A stretch of DNA of 64,000 nt from a virus, in IMG/VR virus record IMGVR_UViG_3300020477_001447, positions 36,744-100,743 of that record. The stretch is one strand, 5' to 3'. Made by a program: the position numbers and the translations under genes. Below are positions 1-8,502 of this stretch, in pieces. Every line of letters begins with the position of its first letter. Within the stretch, counting starts at the first letter, position 1. Below the pieces are notes generated by a model. It had not been told where the DNA came from. It worked only from the letters and a program-made list of their open reading frames with translations, and ran no database searches.

Positions 1-1
1 A

Positions 2-1165
2 TATCAGTTTGTAAGTTTTGGTGGAGCAATCAAACATCACGATTATAGACCTACGAGGACTGAAGAGTTTGGCGATGATTGGATTATATATCCAGTTGAT
101 GGTTATGGAGATCAAGATTCTATTAGATCGGTAATCTGGACAGAGAAGCCAGACGTTTTATGGTTTATGACAGACCCTAGGTTTTGGGGCTGGCTTTGGC
201 AGATTGAAAATGAGATTAGAGCAAACGTGCCGATGGTCTATTACCACGTTTGGGATAATAGGCCCTATCCTAATTTTAATAAAAGTTTCTACGACTCTAA
301 TGACAACATAGCGTGCATATCAAAGCTTACATATGAGGTTGTGCAAAATGTTTCACCGGATGTAGAATCGTCATACTTACCACACACTGTGAACACCGAA
401 ATCTTTAAAAAGCTCGATCCGGAGGTCATTGAACAATTCAGAGAAACTAGTATACCACTTGAATACGAGCCAAACCGGGACAGAGTTTTGTTTTTTTGGA
501 ACAATCGAAATGCTAGAAGGAAACAGTCTGGCACTGTAGTCTGGTGGTTTAAAGAATTTCTAGACATTGTTGGTCACAATAATGCTGCGCTTATAATGCA
601 CACAGAAACTGACGATGTACATGGTCAAGACTTGGAAGCTATTTCCCGCGAGCTTGGGTTAAACAATGGTCAGTTGGTTTTCTCCAGACAAAAGGTGCCA
701 GCAGAAAACTTAGCCTTGGCTTACAACATGTGTGATTGTACTATTAATATTGCCGATGCGGAAGGTTTTGGTTTAGCGACTTTAGAGTCTTTAGCCTGCG
801 AAGTGCCAATTATTGTGACAATGACTGGTGGCCTACAGGAGCAAGTTACTGACGGAGAGAACTGGTTTGGTTTTGGTCTTGAGCCTGCAGCAAAAGCTAT
901 AATTGGCTCCCAGGAGGTGCCATACATCTATGAAGATCGTGTATCAAAAGAGGACTTTTTAGATGCAATGGTTAAGTTTTATAATATGACTAAAGAAGAA
1001 AGAGCGAAAATGGGTGCTGCTGGTAGAAATCACGTACTAACAAATTATTCTTTTGAAAAATATAGAACCAATTGGGACAACCTTTTTACCAAAGTGCATG
1101 AGGAATGTGGCTCCTGGGCTACGCGAAAGAATTACCAGTCTTGGGAGATGAAGGAAATAAAATGA
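2..1165 (+). CDS. Glycosyltransferase, GT4-like, 5'-truncated by window edge
   Basis: The reading frame is open from base 2, well before the first ATG at 167, and the codons before that ATG encode plausible protein (for example DDWIIYPVDGYG). The gene therefore starts outside the window. The visible 387 residues look like a GT-B glycosyltransferase. The nucleotide-sugar binding half carries the segment EGFGLATLESLACEVP, which matches the E-x7-E motif region of family GT4, followed by a VTMTGGLQEQV loop. GT4 enzymes transfer a sugar from a nucleotide donor, usually with retention. The gene ends in an ATGA overlap with the next glycosyltransferase, so it opens the visible part of a sugar-modification operon. 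Donor and acceptor cannot be read from the sequence. Confidence 0.85.
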   Translation, partial: YQFVSFGGAIKHHDYRPTRTEEFGDDWIIYPVDGYGDQDSIRSVIWTEKPDVLWFMTDPRFWGWLWQIENEIRANVPMVYYHVWDNRPYPNFNKSFYDSNDNIACISKLTYEVVQNVSPDVESSYLPHTVNTEIFKKLDPEVIEQFRETSIPLEYEPNRDRVLFFWNNRNARRKQSGTVVWWFKEFLDIVGHNNAALIMHTETDDVHGQDLEAISRELGLNNGQLVFSRQKVPAENLALAYNMCDCTINIADAEGFGLATLESLACEVPIIVTMTGGLQEQVTDGENWFGFGLEPAAKAIIGSQEVPYIYEDRVSKEDFLDAMVKFYNMTKEERAKMGAAGRNHVLTNYSFEKYRTNWDNLFTKVHEECGSWATRKNYQSWEMKEIK

Positions 1166-3246
1166 GAAAAAAGATATTAGTTAAAGGCCCAGCCTTATCT
1201 CGTTCTGGGTATGGAGAGCAAACACGGTTTGCACTACGCTCCCTTCGCAGTCAAGAAGAAAAATATGATATTTATCTACAAAATATTCCGTGGGGTCAAA
1301 CTGGGTGGATTTTTGATGATAACGAAGAGCGCACTTGGATTGATGCTTGTTTGGCTAAAAGTGTAGAATATGTTGCAGCAGGCGGCAAGTTCGACATGTC
1401 ATTACAGGTTACAATACCAAATGAGTGGGAAAAATTAGCACCAGTGAACATAGGATATACTGCCGGGATAGAAACAAATCAAATTTCACCAGCATGGATT
1501 GAAAAGACTGAAGTAGTTGATAAGATCATAACAATTTCAGAACACTCTAAGGATGGATTCCTAAACACAGTATATGATGTACAAAATAAAGAAACTGGCC
1601 AAGTAGTAAAGGGTTACAGGTGTGAAACACCAGTAGAGGTGGTACACTATCCAGTACGAAACGTTAAGCCGGCGAAACTAGATCTAGAACTAGAAAATGA
1701 TTTTAACTTTTTAGTTTTAGCTCAGTGGGGTGTTAGAAAAAACCTAGAAAATACAATACGTTGGTTTGTTGAAGAGTTTATTGATAGAGATGTTGGCTTG
1801 GTTATTAAGACTAATGCCGCAAATGACTCTATTATGGACAGAGACCACTGCGAAAAAAGATTACAAGAGCTTTTGAGTGAGTATGAAAATAGGCAGTGCA
1901 AGGTTTATATGATCCACGGCACAATGAAAGAAGATGAGCTGGCTGGTCTTTACAATCATCCTAAAATAAAAGCACTAATATCACTGACGCACGGTGAAGG
2001 CTACGGCTTGCCAATTTTTGAAGCCGCGTATTATGGTCTTCCAGTTATAACCGCTGGTTGGTCCGGACACGTTGATTTCTTATCAGCTCCGGTTAAAGAG
2101 AAGAACAAAAAAGTTAAAGTTAAGCCACTTTATGCAAAGGTAGACTTTGATGTAAAACGTATTCAAAAAGAAGCTCGCTGGGAAGGTGTTATTGAGAAAA
2201 GGTCTGAATGGTGTTACCCGCGAGAAGGCAGCGCAAAGATGCGCATGCGCGAGGTTTATAAAAGTCATGGAAGATTTAAGAGCAATGCACGAAAACTACA
2301 ATCGTGGATCTTAGAAAATTTCACAGAAGAACAGAAGTATGAGCAATTTGCTAATGCTGTTTGTGACGAGAAGATTGATTTAGACTGTGATTATGTTTTT
2401 GTTAGTGACAGATTTGCTGATCAGGCCCCTGGCGGCGCAGAGTTAAGTTTTCAGGCTGTTATAGATACAGCCCCCGGAAAACATCTAAAACTAAACGCCT
2501 CAGATGTTAGTGAAAGCTTAATAGATACATTAAAAGATAAAACTTGGATTTTCTCTAATTTTACAGCGATGGATAAATCCCTCGTTCCAAAGATCGCAGA
2601 AAACCTGAAGTATTACTTTATAGAATCAGATTATAAATACTGTGAACATAGATTACCACAGCTGTGTCAGATCTTCAATGGTGGAGAGGACTGCGTTTGT
2701 GTCGAAAAGGACTCAGGTCAGTTGATTAAATTGTTCTGTGATAACGCACAGTTGTTGTTTTTCCGTTCCGAGAACCAACGCGCACATCACTTAAGTGCTC
2801 TGGATCTAAAAAAGAAGGACACTAGGATCATGTCTGCGGTCTTTACGGACGATGTATTAAATTATATTCAAGCATTGCGCAAGGAATTTCTTAATAAGAA
2901 AGTAGATGTGTGGGTTGTCAGTTCTTCGCCTTCGTGGGTTAAGGGACATCAGGCTTCGAAGAAGTGGTGTGAAGAAAACAACAAACAAGTATTTGAGCTA
3001 CATGGTAAGTCTTATAAGGAATCCCTTGCTTGTTTAGCACAGGCCCGCGGCCTCTGCGCACTCCCGCCAGGGTATGATACTTGTCCACGAATGGTTATTG
3101 AAGCGAAGTTGTTGGGTTGTGAACTGCAGTTAAACGAGAACGTTTTGCATGCTGATGAAAAGTGGTTCGCTACAGATGACATTGAAGCAATAGAAGCACA
3201 CTTAAGATCAGTGGTGCCAACATTCTGGAAGGAAGTTTCAGTTTAA
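1162..3246 (+). CDS. Two-domain glycosyltransferase (tandem GT4-like modules)
   Basis: I chose ATG 1162 (MRKKILVKGPALS) because it overlaps the upstream stop as ATGA and is preceded by an AAGGA box; an in-frame ATG at 1105 would add 19 poorly fitting residues. The 694-residue product has an N-terminal GT-B module (about residues 1-400). Its motif HGEGYGLPIFEAAYYGLP is a classic GT4 E-x7-E region. A second, shorter GT-like module covers about residues 415-694. There the equivalent stretch is YDTCPRMVIEAKLLGC, which resembles the motif of the protein encoded at 4592. The protein may add two sugars in sequence or carry one degenerate binding domain. It is predicted to be cytoplasmic, with no signal peptide or membrane segment visible. 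Confidence 0.8.
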   Translation: MRKKILVKGPALSRSGYGEQTRFALRSLRSQEEKYDIYLQNIPWGQTGWIFDDNEERTWIDACLAKSVEYVAAGGKFDMSLQVTIPNEWEKLAPVNIGYTAGIETNQISPAWIEKTEVVDKIITISEHSKDGFLNTVYDVQNKETGQVVKGYRCETPVEVVHYPVRNVKPAKLDLELENDFNFLVLAQWGVRKNLENTIRWFVEEFIDRDVGLVIKTNAANDSIMDRDHCEKRLQELLSEYENRQCKVYMIHGTMKEDELAGLYNHPKIKALISLTHGEGYGLPIFEAAYYGLPVITAGWSGHVDFLSAPVKEKNKKVKVKPLYAKVDFDVKRIQKEARWEGVIEKRSEWCYPREGSAKMRMREVYKSHGRFKSNARKLQSWILENFTEEQKYEQFANAVCDEKIDLDCDYVFVSDRFADQAPGGAELSFQAVIDTAPGKHLKLNASDVSESLIDTLKDKTWIFSNFTAMDKSLVPKIAENLKYYFIESDYKYCEHRLPQLCQIFNGGEDCVCVEKDSGQLIKLFCDNAQLLFFRSENQRAHHLSALDLKKKDTRIMSAVFTDDVLNYIQALRKEFLNKKVDVWVVSSSPSWVKGHQASKKWCEENNKQVFELHGKSYKESLACLAQARGLCALPPGYDTCPRMVIEAKLLGCELQLNENVLHADEKWFATDDIEAIEAHLRSVVPTFWKEVSV

Positions 3247-3247
3247 T

Positions 3248-4000
3248 ATGACAGATCCTCATTTTAAAATTGTTACATCGATGTACAATGTTGAAAGCTG
3301 GATCAAAAGAACAGCGTTGAGCGTCAAGAATCAAAATTATACAAACTTTCAATGTGTGTTTGTTGATGACGCCTCCACTGACAAAACTGTTGAGATCTTA
3401 GAGGAGCTTGTTGGGGACGATGACAGATTCGCAATTCTTAAGAATTCGGATAAGAAATATTCCCTAGGAAGAATATACGAGGGTATAGAACACGCTAAGC
3501 CACAAGATGAAGATATTATTCTCAGTGTAGACGGGGATGACTGGTTAGCAACAAAGAACGTTTTAACTTACCTTAAGGACTTCTACGAGAAGGAACAATG
3601 CTGGATGACCTACGGAAGCTACATGGAGTTTCCAACTGGTATGAAGGGAATTGAAGCTTCTGCCTACTCTCCTGCGGTTATTCAAAGTAACACATATCGT
3701 ACTGATCGTTGGCGAGCATCCCATTTAAGAACATTTAAATACAAGCTTTGGAAGAATATCAAGAAAGAAGATCTCTTAGATTGGAATGGGGATTTCTTTA
3801 AAACAACTATTGACAAAGCATTTATGTACCCTATGTTAGAGATGTCGGGTGACCGCGCCAAGTATATCGATGAGATACTTTATGTGTATAACTTGACCAA
3901 TCCGCTTAATGTCCACAAAGCGCGCAGAGATCTGCAATTAAAAACAAATGATTATTTGAGAGGTAAAAAGGCATATGACCGCAAAGACGTACTGCATTAA
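3248..4000 (+). CDS. Glycosyltransferase family 2 (GT-A fold)
   Basis: The 250-residue product starts directly in a GT-A nucleotide-binding domain. FVDDASTDKTVEIL (residues 38-51) is the typical GT2 UDP-sugar binding segment, and VDGDDW (94-99) contains the acidic DxD-type metal-binding motif. GT2 enzymes transfer a sugar from a nucleotide donor with inversion. No C-terminal membrane segment is visible, so it is likely soluble. The start lies one base after the upstream stop, behind a GGAAGGAAG purine box about 12 bases away. The downstream methyltransferase overlaps its last 26 bases. The acceptor is unknown. Confidence 0.85.
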   Translation: MTDPHFKIVTSMYNVESWIKRTALSVKNQNYTNFQCVFVDDASTDKTVEILEELVGDDDRFAILKNSDKKYSLGRIYEGIEHAKPQDEDIILSVDGDDWLATKNVLTYLKDFYEKEQCWMTYGSYMEFPTGMKGIEASAYSPAVIQSNTYRTDRWRASHLRTFKYKLWKNIKKEDLLDWNGDFFKTTIDKAFMYPMLEMSGDRAKYIDEILYVYNLTNPLNVHKARRDLQLKTNDYLRGKKAYDRKDVLH

Positions 4001-4595
4001 AGAAGGATATGTTACGAGAGACGAATATATCCAGAATATACAAATAGGATCTGGAGACAAGTTTCAAGATCGAGTATACGCAAAGGCTCGCGAAGTTTGT
4101 GAGCGCAATAACTGCATGACTGTTTTAGATATTGGATGCGGATCTGGCTATAAACTGATAAAATATTTTAGTGATAAAATTTTTTTAGGATTAGAACTAG
4201 AGCCAAACTTAAGTTGGCTCAAAGAAACTTACCCACACTATCACTTTCAACTCTCTGACTTCGACAACCCTCCCGGTGGTCGTTTTGATTTGGTTATTTG
4301 CTCTGATGTTATTGAACACCTTTTAGATCCGGATCAATTATTAGAGTTTGTACAAAAATTAAATTTTGGTACGTTTGTAGTTTCCACTCCGGAGAGGGAT
4401 AACATGCAGTTATTACAAAAAGGATTTACCTGGGATGGACCTCCTCATAACCAGTATCACGTTAGAGAGTGGACAGAGGATGAATTTGAACAGTACATTT
4501 CTGAAACATTTAACATACAAGAACAAGTATTAACAAAAGGCGAAGAGGTCAGCACAGTAAATGAATGTCAGATCGTTGTTGCAACTAGAAAATGA
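3975..4595 (+). CDS. SAM-dependent methyltransferase (class I)
   Basis: The 206-residue product has the class I methyltransferase signature VLDIGCGSG (residues 50-58). An acidic residue pair follows at the end of strand 2 (LGLELEPN), and FDLVICSDVIEHLLDPD near residue 103 resembles the Methyltransf_11/23 families. Such enzymes methylate small molecules or sugar hydroxyls using S-adenosylmethionine. ATG 3975 follows an AAAAGG box by five bases and overlaps the upstream glycosyltransferase by 26 bases, while its stop overlaps the next start as ATGA. The position inside a glycosyltransferase operon suggests capping or decoration of a glycan by O-methylation; the substrate is an inference. Confidence 0.8.
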   Translation: MTAKTYCIKEGYVTRDEYIQNIQIGSGDKFQDRVYAKAREVCERNNCMTVLDIGCGSGYKLIKYFSDKIFLGLELEPNLSWLKETYPHYHFQLSDFDNPPGGRFDLVICSDVIEHLLDPDQLLEFVQKLNFGTFVVSTPERDNMQLLQKGFTWDGPPHNQYHVREWTEDEFEQYISETFNIQEQVLTKGEEVSTVNECQIVVATRK

Positions 4596-5500
4596 AAATC
4601 TTTTTAGATAATGTAAATCTGAATTCAACTAGTGGGCCAAACCACTTTGGTACAAAACTAAACAAGTATATTAGTCGTCTTGGTGCGACTTGCACAACTA
4701 ATCTTGATGAATCAAGTTTGGATGTACAGCTGTCATTTATTGAATCAATTCAAAATTCTAATTTGCCATTAGTTCAAAGATTAGATGGTATCTATTTTGA
4801 TATTGATACTGATAACAAACTCATGAATTCAAATTTACAGAAAACATACGAGAATTCTGCAGGTGTTATATTCCAGTCTGAATACTGCAGAGACTTATGT
4901 TTTAAATATTTAGGTGCGCATGATAACCATACTGTCATTCATAATGGCGCAGACTATGAGTTGATTGATGAGATAGAACCTCTTCAAGATTCGCTCCTTG
5001 ATAAGTTTGATACAGTTTGGACCTGTGCCAGCCGTTGGCGACCTTGGAAGCGATTAAGGCAAAATGTTGAATATTTTATTAATTTTTCTGGAGAGAACGA
5101 TTGCTTAGTAGTTGCCGGTAACCCCCCCGACGATGAGGTGGTAAAGCACAACAGAGTGTTCTATGTGGGGCGCTTACCTGTTGACATACTGTTTTCTTTA
5201 TATAAGAGGTCTAAGTATTTTATACACTTAGCAAGATATGACGCTTGTCCAAACGTTGTTGTTGACGCAAGAGCTAGTGGGTGTCAGATTATTTGTTCTT
5301 CGCTGGCTGGAACTAAAGAGGTCGCCGGCCCAAATGCTTTGGTAGTTGAAGATGTGCCGTGGGACTTAGAGCCCGTCAGCACATCACGAATACCAGATAT
5401 TAAGTTTGATAATGTAACAAAGAACACATACAATACAAATATTGATATGACCTTTGTTGCAAAAAATTACTTAAACTTTTTACAAAAAACTTTACAATAG
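4592..5500 (+). CDS. Glycosyltransferase, GT4-like with altered motif
   Basis: The 302-residue protein has a GT-B-like layout. It includes an N-terminal acceptor domain, a linker with VIHNGADYELID, and a donor domain with TCASRWRPWKRL and VFYVGRLP. The usual E-x7-E motif is changed to YDACPNVVVDARASGC, with aspartates where glutamates are expected. The same YDxCP pattern occurs in the C-terminal half of the two-domain transferase encoded at 1162, so the two may share ancestry. Start and upstream stop overlap as ATGA. Assignment to a glycosyltransferase is fairly safe; the reaction is unknown, and the changed catalytic motif leaves activity open. Confidence 0.75.
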   Translation: MKIFLDNVNLNSTSGPNHFGTKLNKYISRLGATCTTNLDESSLDVQLSFIESIQNSNLPLVQRLDGIYFDIDTDNKLMNSNLQKTYENSAGVIFQSEYCRDLCFKYLGAHDNHTVIHNGADYELIDEIEPLQDSLLDKFDTVWTCASRWRPWKRLRQNVEYFINFSGENDCLVVAGNPPDDEVVKHNRVFYVGRLPVDILFSLYKRSKYFIHLARYDACPNVVVDARASGCQIICSSLAGTKEVAGPNALVVEDVPWDLEPVSTSRIPDIKFDNVTKNTYNTNIDMTFVAKNYLNFLQKTLQ

Positions 5501-5507
5501 GATTATT

Positions 5508-6356
5508 ATGTTACTACAAAAACAAGTTGATAAATTTATCATGAATTTGAATGTCGCTGATGGCGGCATTTCTAATGTTCTCTATCACGTTGGTGAGAGA
5601 GAATTGGCATTTATGTCTCTTTTGCGCGAAACCGTTGAAGAGGGAATGACATGCGTGGACCTAGGAAGCAATATTGGTTATACAACCCTTTTTATGCTAG
5701 ACAAGGTGGGTGAAACGGGCAGGGTGTATGCTATTGAACCCGATCCAAACAACCTAGGGCTTCTGCAAAGCAACATACGCCAAAATAATTACACCTCTAT
5801 ATGCGAGGTTACGCAGTGTGCAATATCAGATACAGATGGTCAGTTAGATTTCTGGCAGGCTAGTGCTCCAAACTTGAGCAGTATTACTAAGCACAAGAAC
5901 AGCACCCATAAGATTACAGTTGATTCATTCTGTCTTAACACTTTCTTATCTAGTCGTGAATATCCAAACTTTCTTAAGATGGATGTTGAAGGCGGGGAAG
6001 TTAAGATCTTTGAAGGAGGTTTAGACTATTTTACCAAAAATAGAGGTACAACTCATTTCTTGGTGGAGGTCCACCCAGCAACTTATAATGAAGAGAATGA
6101 TTTTGAAGCAATCCTAAAAAAGTATTTCGAAATAGGATTTAGCCCAAAGTATGTTGTAACAACTCCAGTTCCGCAACCTACCTTGTTCGCAGAGGCCGGA
6201 TACACACCTGCCCGTACTGTAGAAACAGATGGATTTCATCGTGGAGTATATGACGATATATCAAATGAGCACTTGTTAGAGTTTGCCTGCAGGGAGCACC
6301 AAGAGGGTCGCAGTAAGAAGATCGTTAGAAGTTTCATGCTTTCACGCGAGGAATAG
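5508..6356 (+). CDS. FkbM-family methyltransferase
   Basis: The 282-residue protein carries the FkbM-type class I methyltransferase core. It has CVDLGSNIGYTT (residues 49-60) for S-adenosylmethionine binding, AIEPDPNN (75-82), and the family-typical FLKMDVEGGE (155-164). FkbM enzymes O-methylate sugars, polyketides and other hydroxyls, and are frequent in bacterial glycan loci. An AGGA box sits seven bases before the ATG. This is the second methyltransferase of the cassette, so two positions of the product glycan could be methylated. Residues after about 230 do not match the core and could shape the substrate pocket. Confidence 0.85.
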   Translation: MLLQKQVDKFIMNLNVADGGISNVLYHVGERELAFMSLLRETVEEGMTCVDLGSNIGYTTLFMLDKVGETGRVYAIEPDPNNLGLLQSNIRQNNYTSICEVTQCAISDTDGQLDFWQASAPNLSSITKHKNSTHKITVDSFCLNTFLSSREYPNFLKMDVEGGEVKIFEGGLDYFTKNRGTTHFLVEVHPATYNEENDFEAILKKYFEIGFSPKYVVTTPVPQPTLFAEAGYTPARTVETDGFHRGVYDDISNEHLLEFACREHQEGRSKKIVRSFMLSREE

Positions 6357-6362
6357 CTTTAA

Positions 6363-7055
6363 ATGTATTTTGAAAAAGGCTTGAATGATTTTGGTATTGT
6401 TCTGAAGGGGGCTAGTGTAGCGAGGTTACCAAAGATAGTTGATAACTATCAAGATTGCTACATGGTTAATAATTTTGATCGCAATGCGGACAACAATGAC
6501 TCTGAGTGGACCTTAGTAGCCCCCTTGCTCTCTGGTAAGAACGTTGCTCATTTTGTCAATAGACTAGAGACAGCACCGCTTTTAAAAGAACATTATGAAG
6601 AATTAAATATTAAGCACATTCAATTTACAAAAACCCAACTAGATCAGCGCCTATCCGACATGAAAGGTTTGTACGAAAGTTATAACCTAACCTGTCACAC
6701 ACTCCCAGAGGAACTGTTAGAATATAACAGTTTCTTTACGGACAAATACTATATGCGACCCGGGGACTCCAACTACGCGGAGAAGCATCCAAATACTGGT
6801 GTACTATCAATTATTTACGCAGCTCATATTTTAAAACCTAAAAACTTATGGATAGCTGGTTTAGATTTTTATCAAAACGATTATCTTTTCCGACGACCGT
6901 GGATTGCACCATTGAAAAATCAGCAGTTAAAAATGAGAAATACTCAAATGGTAGAACATTTTGTAGAGGTAATAAAAAAGCATCCAGACATCAATTTTAA
7001 AATGATTACAAATGCGAATCTGCCTCCATTGCAAAATTTGGAGATTATAGAATGA
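6363..7055 (+). CDS. GT42-like (CstI/CstII-type) sialyltransferase candidate
   Basis: The 230-residue protein resembles bacterial GT42 sialyltransferases such as Campylobacter CstII, from memory of that family. An N-terminal segment VLKGASVARLP followed by YMVNNF matches the CMP-binding GxGxS and RCNQF region. A later stretch NTGVLSIIYAAHILKPKN leads into LWIAGLDFYQND, paralleling the family's GVYMCAVAIALGYKEIYLSGIDFYQN region. GT42 enzymes transfer sialic acid from CMP-sialate to galactose or sialic acid acceptors. The adjacent cytidylyltransferase and NeuB-like genes support this substrate class. A GAGGAA box precedes the start. It could instead be a DUF115-type relative with another donor. 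Confidence 0.6.
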   Translation: MYFEKGLNDFGIVLKGASVARLPKIVDNYQDCYMVNNFDRNADNNDSEWTLVAPLLSGKNVAHFVNRLETAPLLKEHYEELNIKHIQFTKTQLDQRLSDMKGLYESYNLTCHTLPEELLEYNSFFTDKYYMRPGDSNYAEKHPNTGVLSIIYAAHILKPKNLWIAGLDFYQNDYLFRRPWIAPLKNQQLKMRNTQMVEHFVEVIKKHPDINFKMITNANLPPLQNLEIIE

Positions 7056-7828
7056 CAATTCAAAATTTTTTAGAAAAGATTAAGCCGAATAAAGAATACA
7101 ATGATTATCTTAGTGGTAAGCGGGTGGCGATTGTCGGCCCATCAAAACATATGTTGGCTTATGATGCCGGCACCTTAATTGATGATTATGATGTGGTTAT
7201 TCGAATGAAGTGGGTAGATATCCTACCTTTGGCAGAACACTGTGATGGAAAATATGTCAAGCATGTTGGCAGCAAGACAGACGTTGTTTATGGCAACAGG
7301 TTCTTAATTGTCAACAATATGATGCAGGAGTATTTGGAATACTTTAAAAAATCAGGCATTGATCATTATAGGATCCCTGATAATAAAATTTCAAATCACT
7401 TCTTTTCGAAAGACTTAGCTTGCGGAACAACATATACAGAGTATTCTTGCGGAGAGTTTGGTGTACAATACCAGCAATCACTAGGAACTTCAGATACAAG
7501 ATATTGGCCGCAAACAGGAACAGTAGCGATCATGGAAGCAATTGCTAGTGATGCCGCCGAGGTTTTTATTAGTGGCATAACAATGTATCATGGCGGGGGT
7601 CACATTTTTCAAAAGAATAAAAACCCAACTCACAATCAACCGATAGTTGGAAAACATCACGGCGTGCTAGAATTATCAATGTTGATAGATTGTTTTGATC
7701 TGCCAGAAAATCAGGGGAGAATAAGGGTTGATGAATTTTTGTACAATATTATGAACTTTCATAAGCAAGGCACCCCAACAAAAGAGATTACAAAGATTAT
7801 AAATAAGCGTGTAAATGATTTGGTATGA
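7052..7828 (+). CDS. GT29-like sialyltransferase with L, S and VS sialylmotifs
   Basis: The 258-residue protein carries what look like the three sialylmotifs of family GT29. Motif L spans residues 24-75: RVAIVGPSKHM, then TLIDDYDVVIRM, then KHVGSKTDVVYG. It parallels the vertebrate pattern of CAVVGNSGNL, DSHDxVxRMN and DVGSKTTH. Motif S is near 153-180, with PQTGTVAIMEAI and AAEVFISGITMY. Motif VS appears as H202-x4-E207 (HHGVLE), where the histidine acts as catalytic base in this family. GT29 enzymes transfer sialic acid from CMP-sialate. No membrane anchor is visible, unlike the eukaryotic Golgi enzymes. It overlaps both neighbours by ATGA junctions and directly precedes a CMP-sialate-synthetase-like gene. 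Confidence 0.7.
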   Translation: MTIQNFLEKIKPNKEYNDYLSGKRVAIVGPSKHMLAYDAGTLIDDYDVVIRMKWVDILPLAEHCDGKYVKHVGSKTDVVYGNRFLIVNNMMQEYLEYFKKSGIDHYRIPDNKISNHFFSKDLACGTTYTEYSCGEFGVQYQQSLGTSDTRYWPQTGTVAIMEAIASDAAEVFISGITMYHGGGHIFQKNKNPTHNQPIVGKHHGVLELSMLIDCFDLPENQGRIRVDEFLYNIMNFHKQGTPTKEITKIINKRVNDLV

Positions 7829-8502
7829 TAGGCAACAAAAAAGTTTTAGCAGTCACCCTCGCCCGCGGTGGCTCGAAAAAGATTCCAAGAAAAAACATAA
7901 TAGATATTAATGGAAAGCCTCTGTTGGGCTACACAACAGAAGTAGTACAAAAAAGCAAGTATGTTGATGCGCATATCGTGTCGACAGATGATACAGAAAT
8001 ATCTATTGTAGCACAATTGTGTGGAGCCTCAGTACATATGAGAGATCCATCTTTAGCCTTAGACACTACAACTTCTGCTGCAGCACTTTTAGATGTGGCA
8101 AAAAAACATCCAGATTACGACTATGTGGTTGAAGTAATGGCAACAAATCCATTAAAAACCACAGAAGACCTTGACAACGTAATAAAAAAGCTTTATGATA
8201 CTGGTGCAGACTCTGTTGTGTCGGTGGTTAGAATATGGGACCAGCACCCTTCTAGAGTTAAATATATTAAGGACGATAAGCTAATGGACTTTTATCCAGA
8301 AATACCAGAGTCCCGCCGGCAGGATTTGACACCAGCAGCGTATGTTCGCAATGGCAGTATCTATGCAACAACTATGAAATCATTTTTGGAGCACAAAGTT
8401 CGTTTAGGTCCGGACACGCGACCACATATTATGTCAGAAGAGAACACAATTAACATTGATGAGCCTAGGGATTTAGAATTAGCGAGAATTTTATTAAAAT
8501 GA
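7825..8502 (+). CDS. neuA: CMP-sialic-acid-synthetase-like cytidylyltransferase
   Basis: The 225-residue protein has the N-terminal nucleotide-binding signature LARGGSKKIPRKNI (residues 12-25) of the NeuA/KdsB cytidylyltransferase fold. The segments IVSTDDTEIS and VVEVMATNPLKTTED are typical of acylneuraminate cytidylyltransferases. The C-terminal INIDEPRDLELA is the usual NeuA ending. The enzyme couples CTP to a nonulosonic acid to give the CMP-sugar donor used by sialyltransferases. The length fits the single-domain bacterial enzymes. It overlaps the GT29-like gene upstream and the dehydrogenase gene downstream by ATGA junctions. The exact sugar (sialic, legionaminic, pseudaminic or another) cannot be decided. 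Confidence 0.85.
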   Translation: MIGNKKVLAVTLARGGSKKIPRKNIIDINGKPLLGYTTEVVQKSKYVDAHIVSTDDTEISIVAQLCGASVHMRDPSLALDTTTSAAALLDVAKKHPDYDYVVEVMATNPLKTTEDLDNVIKKLYDTGADSVVSVVRIWDQHPSRVKYIKDDKLMDFYPEIPESRRQDLTPAAYVRNGSIYATTMKSFLEHKVRLGPDTRPHIMSEENTINIDEPRDLELARILLK

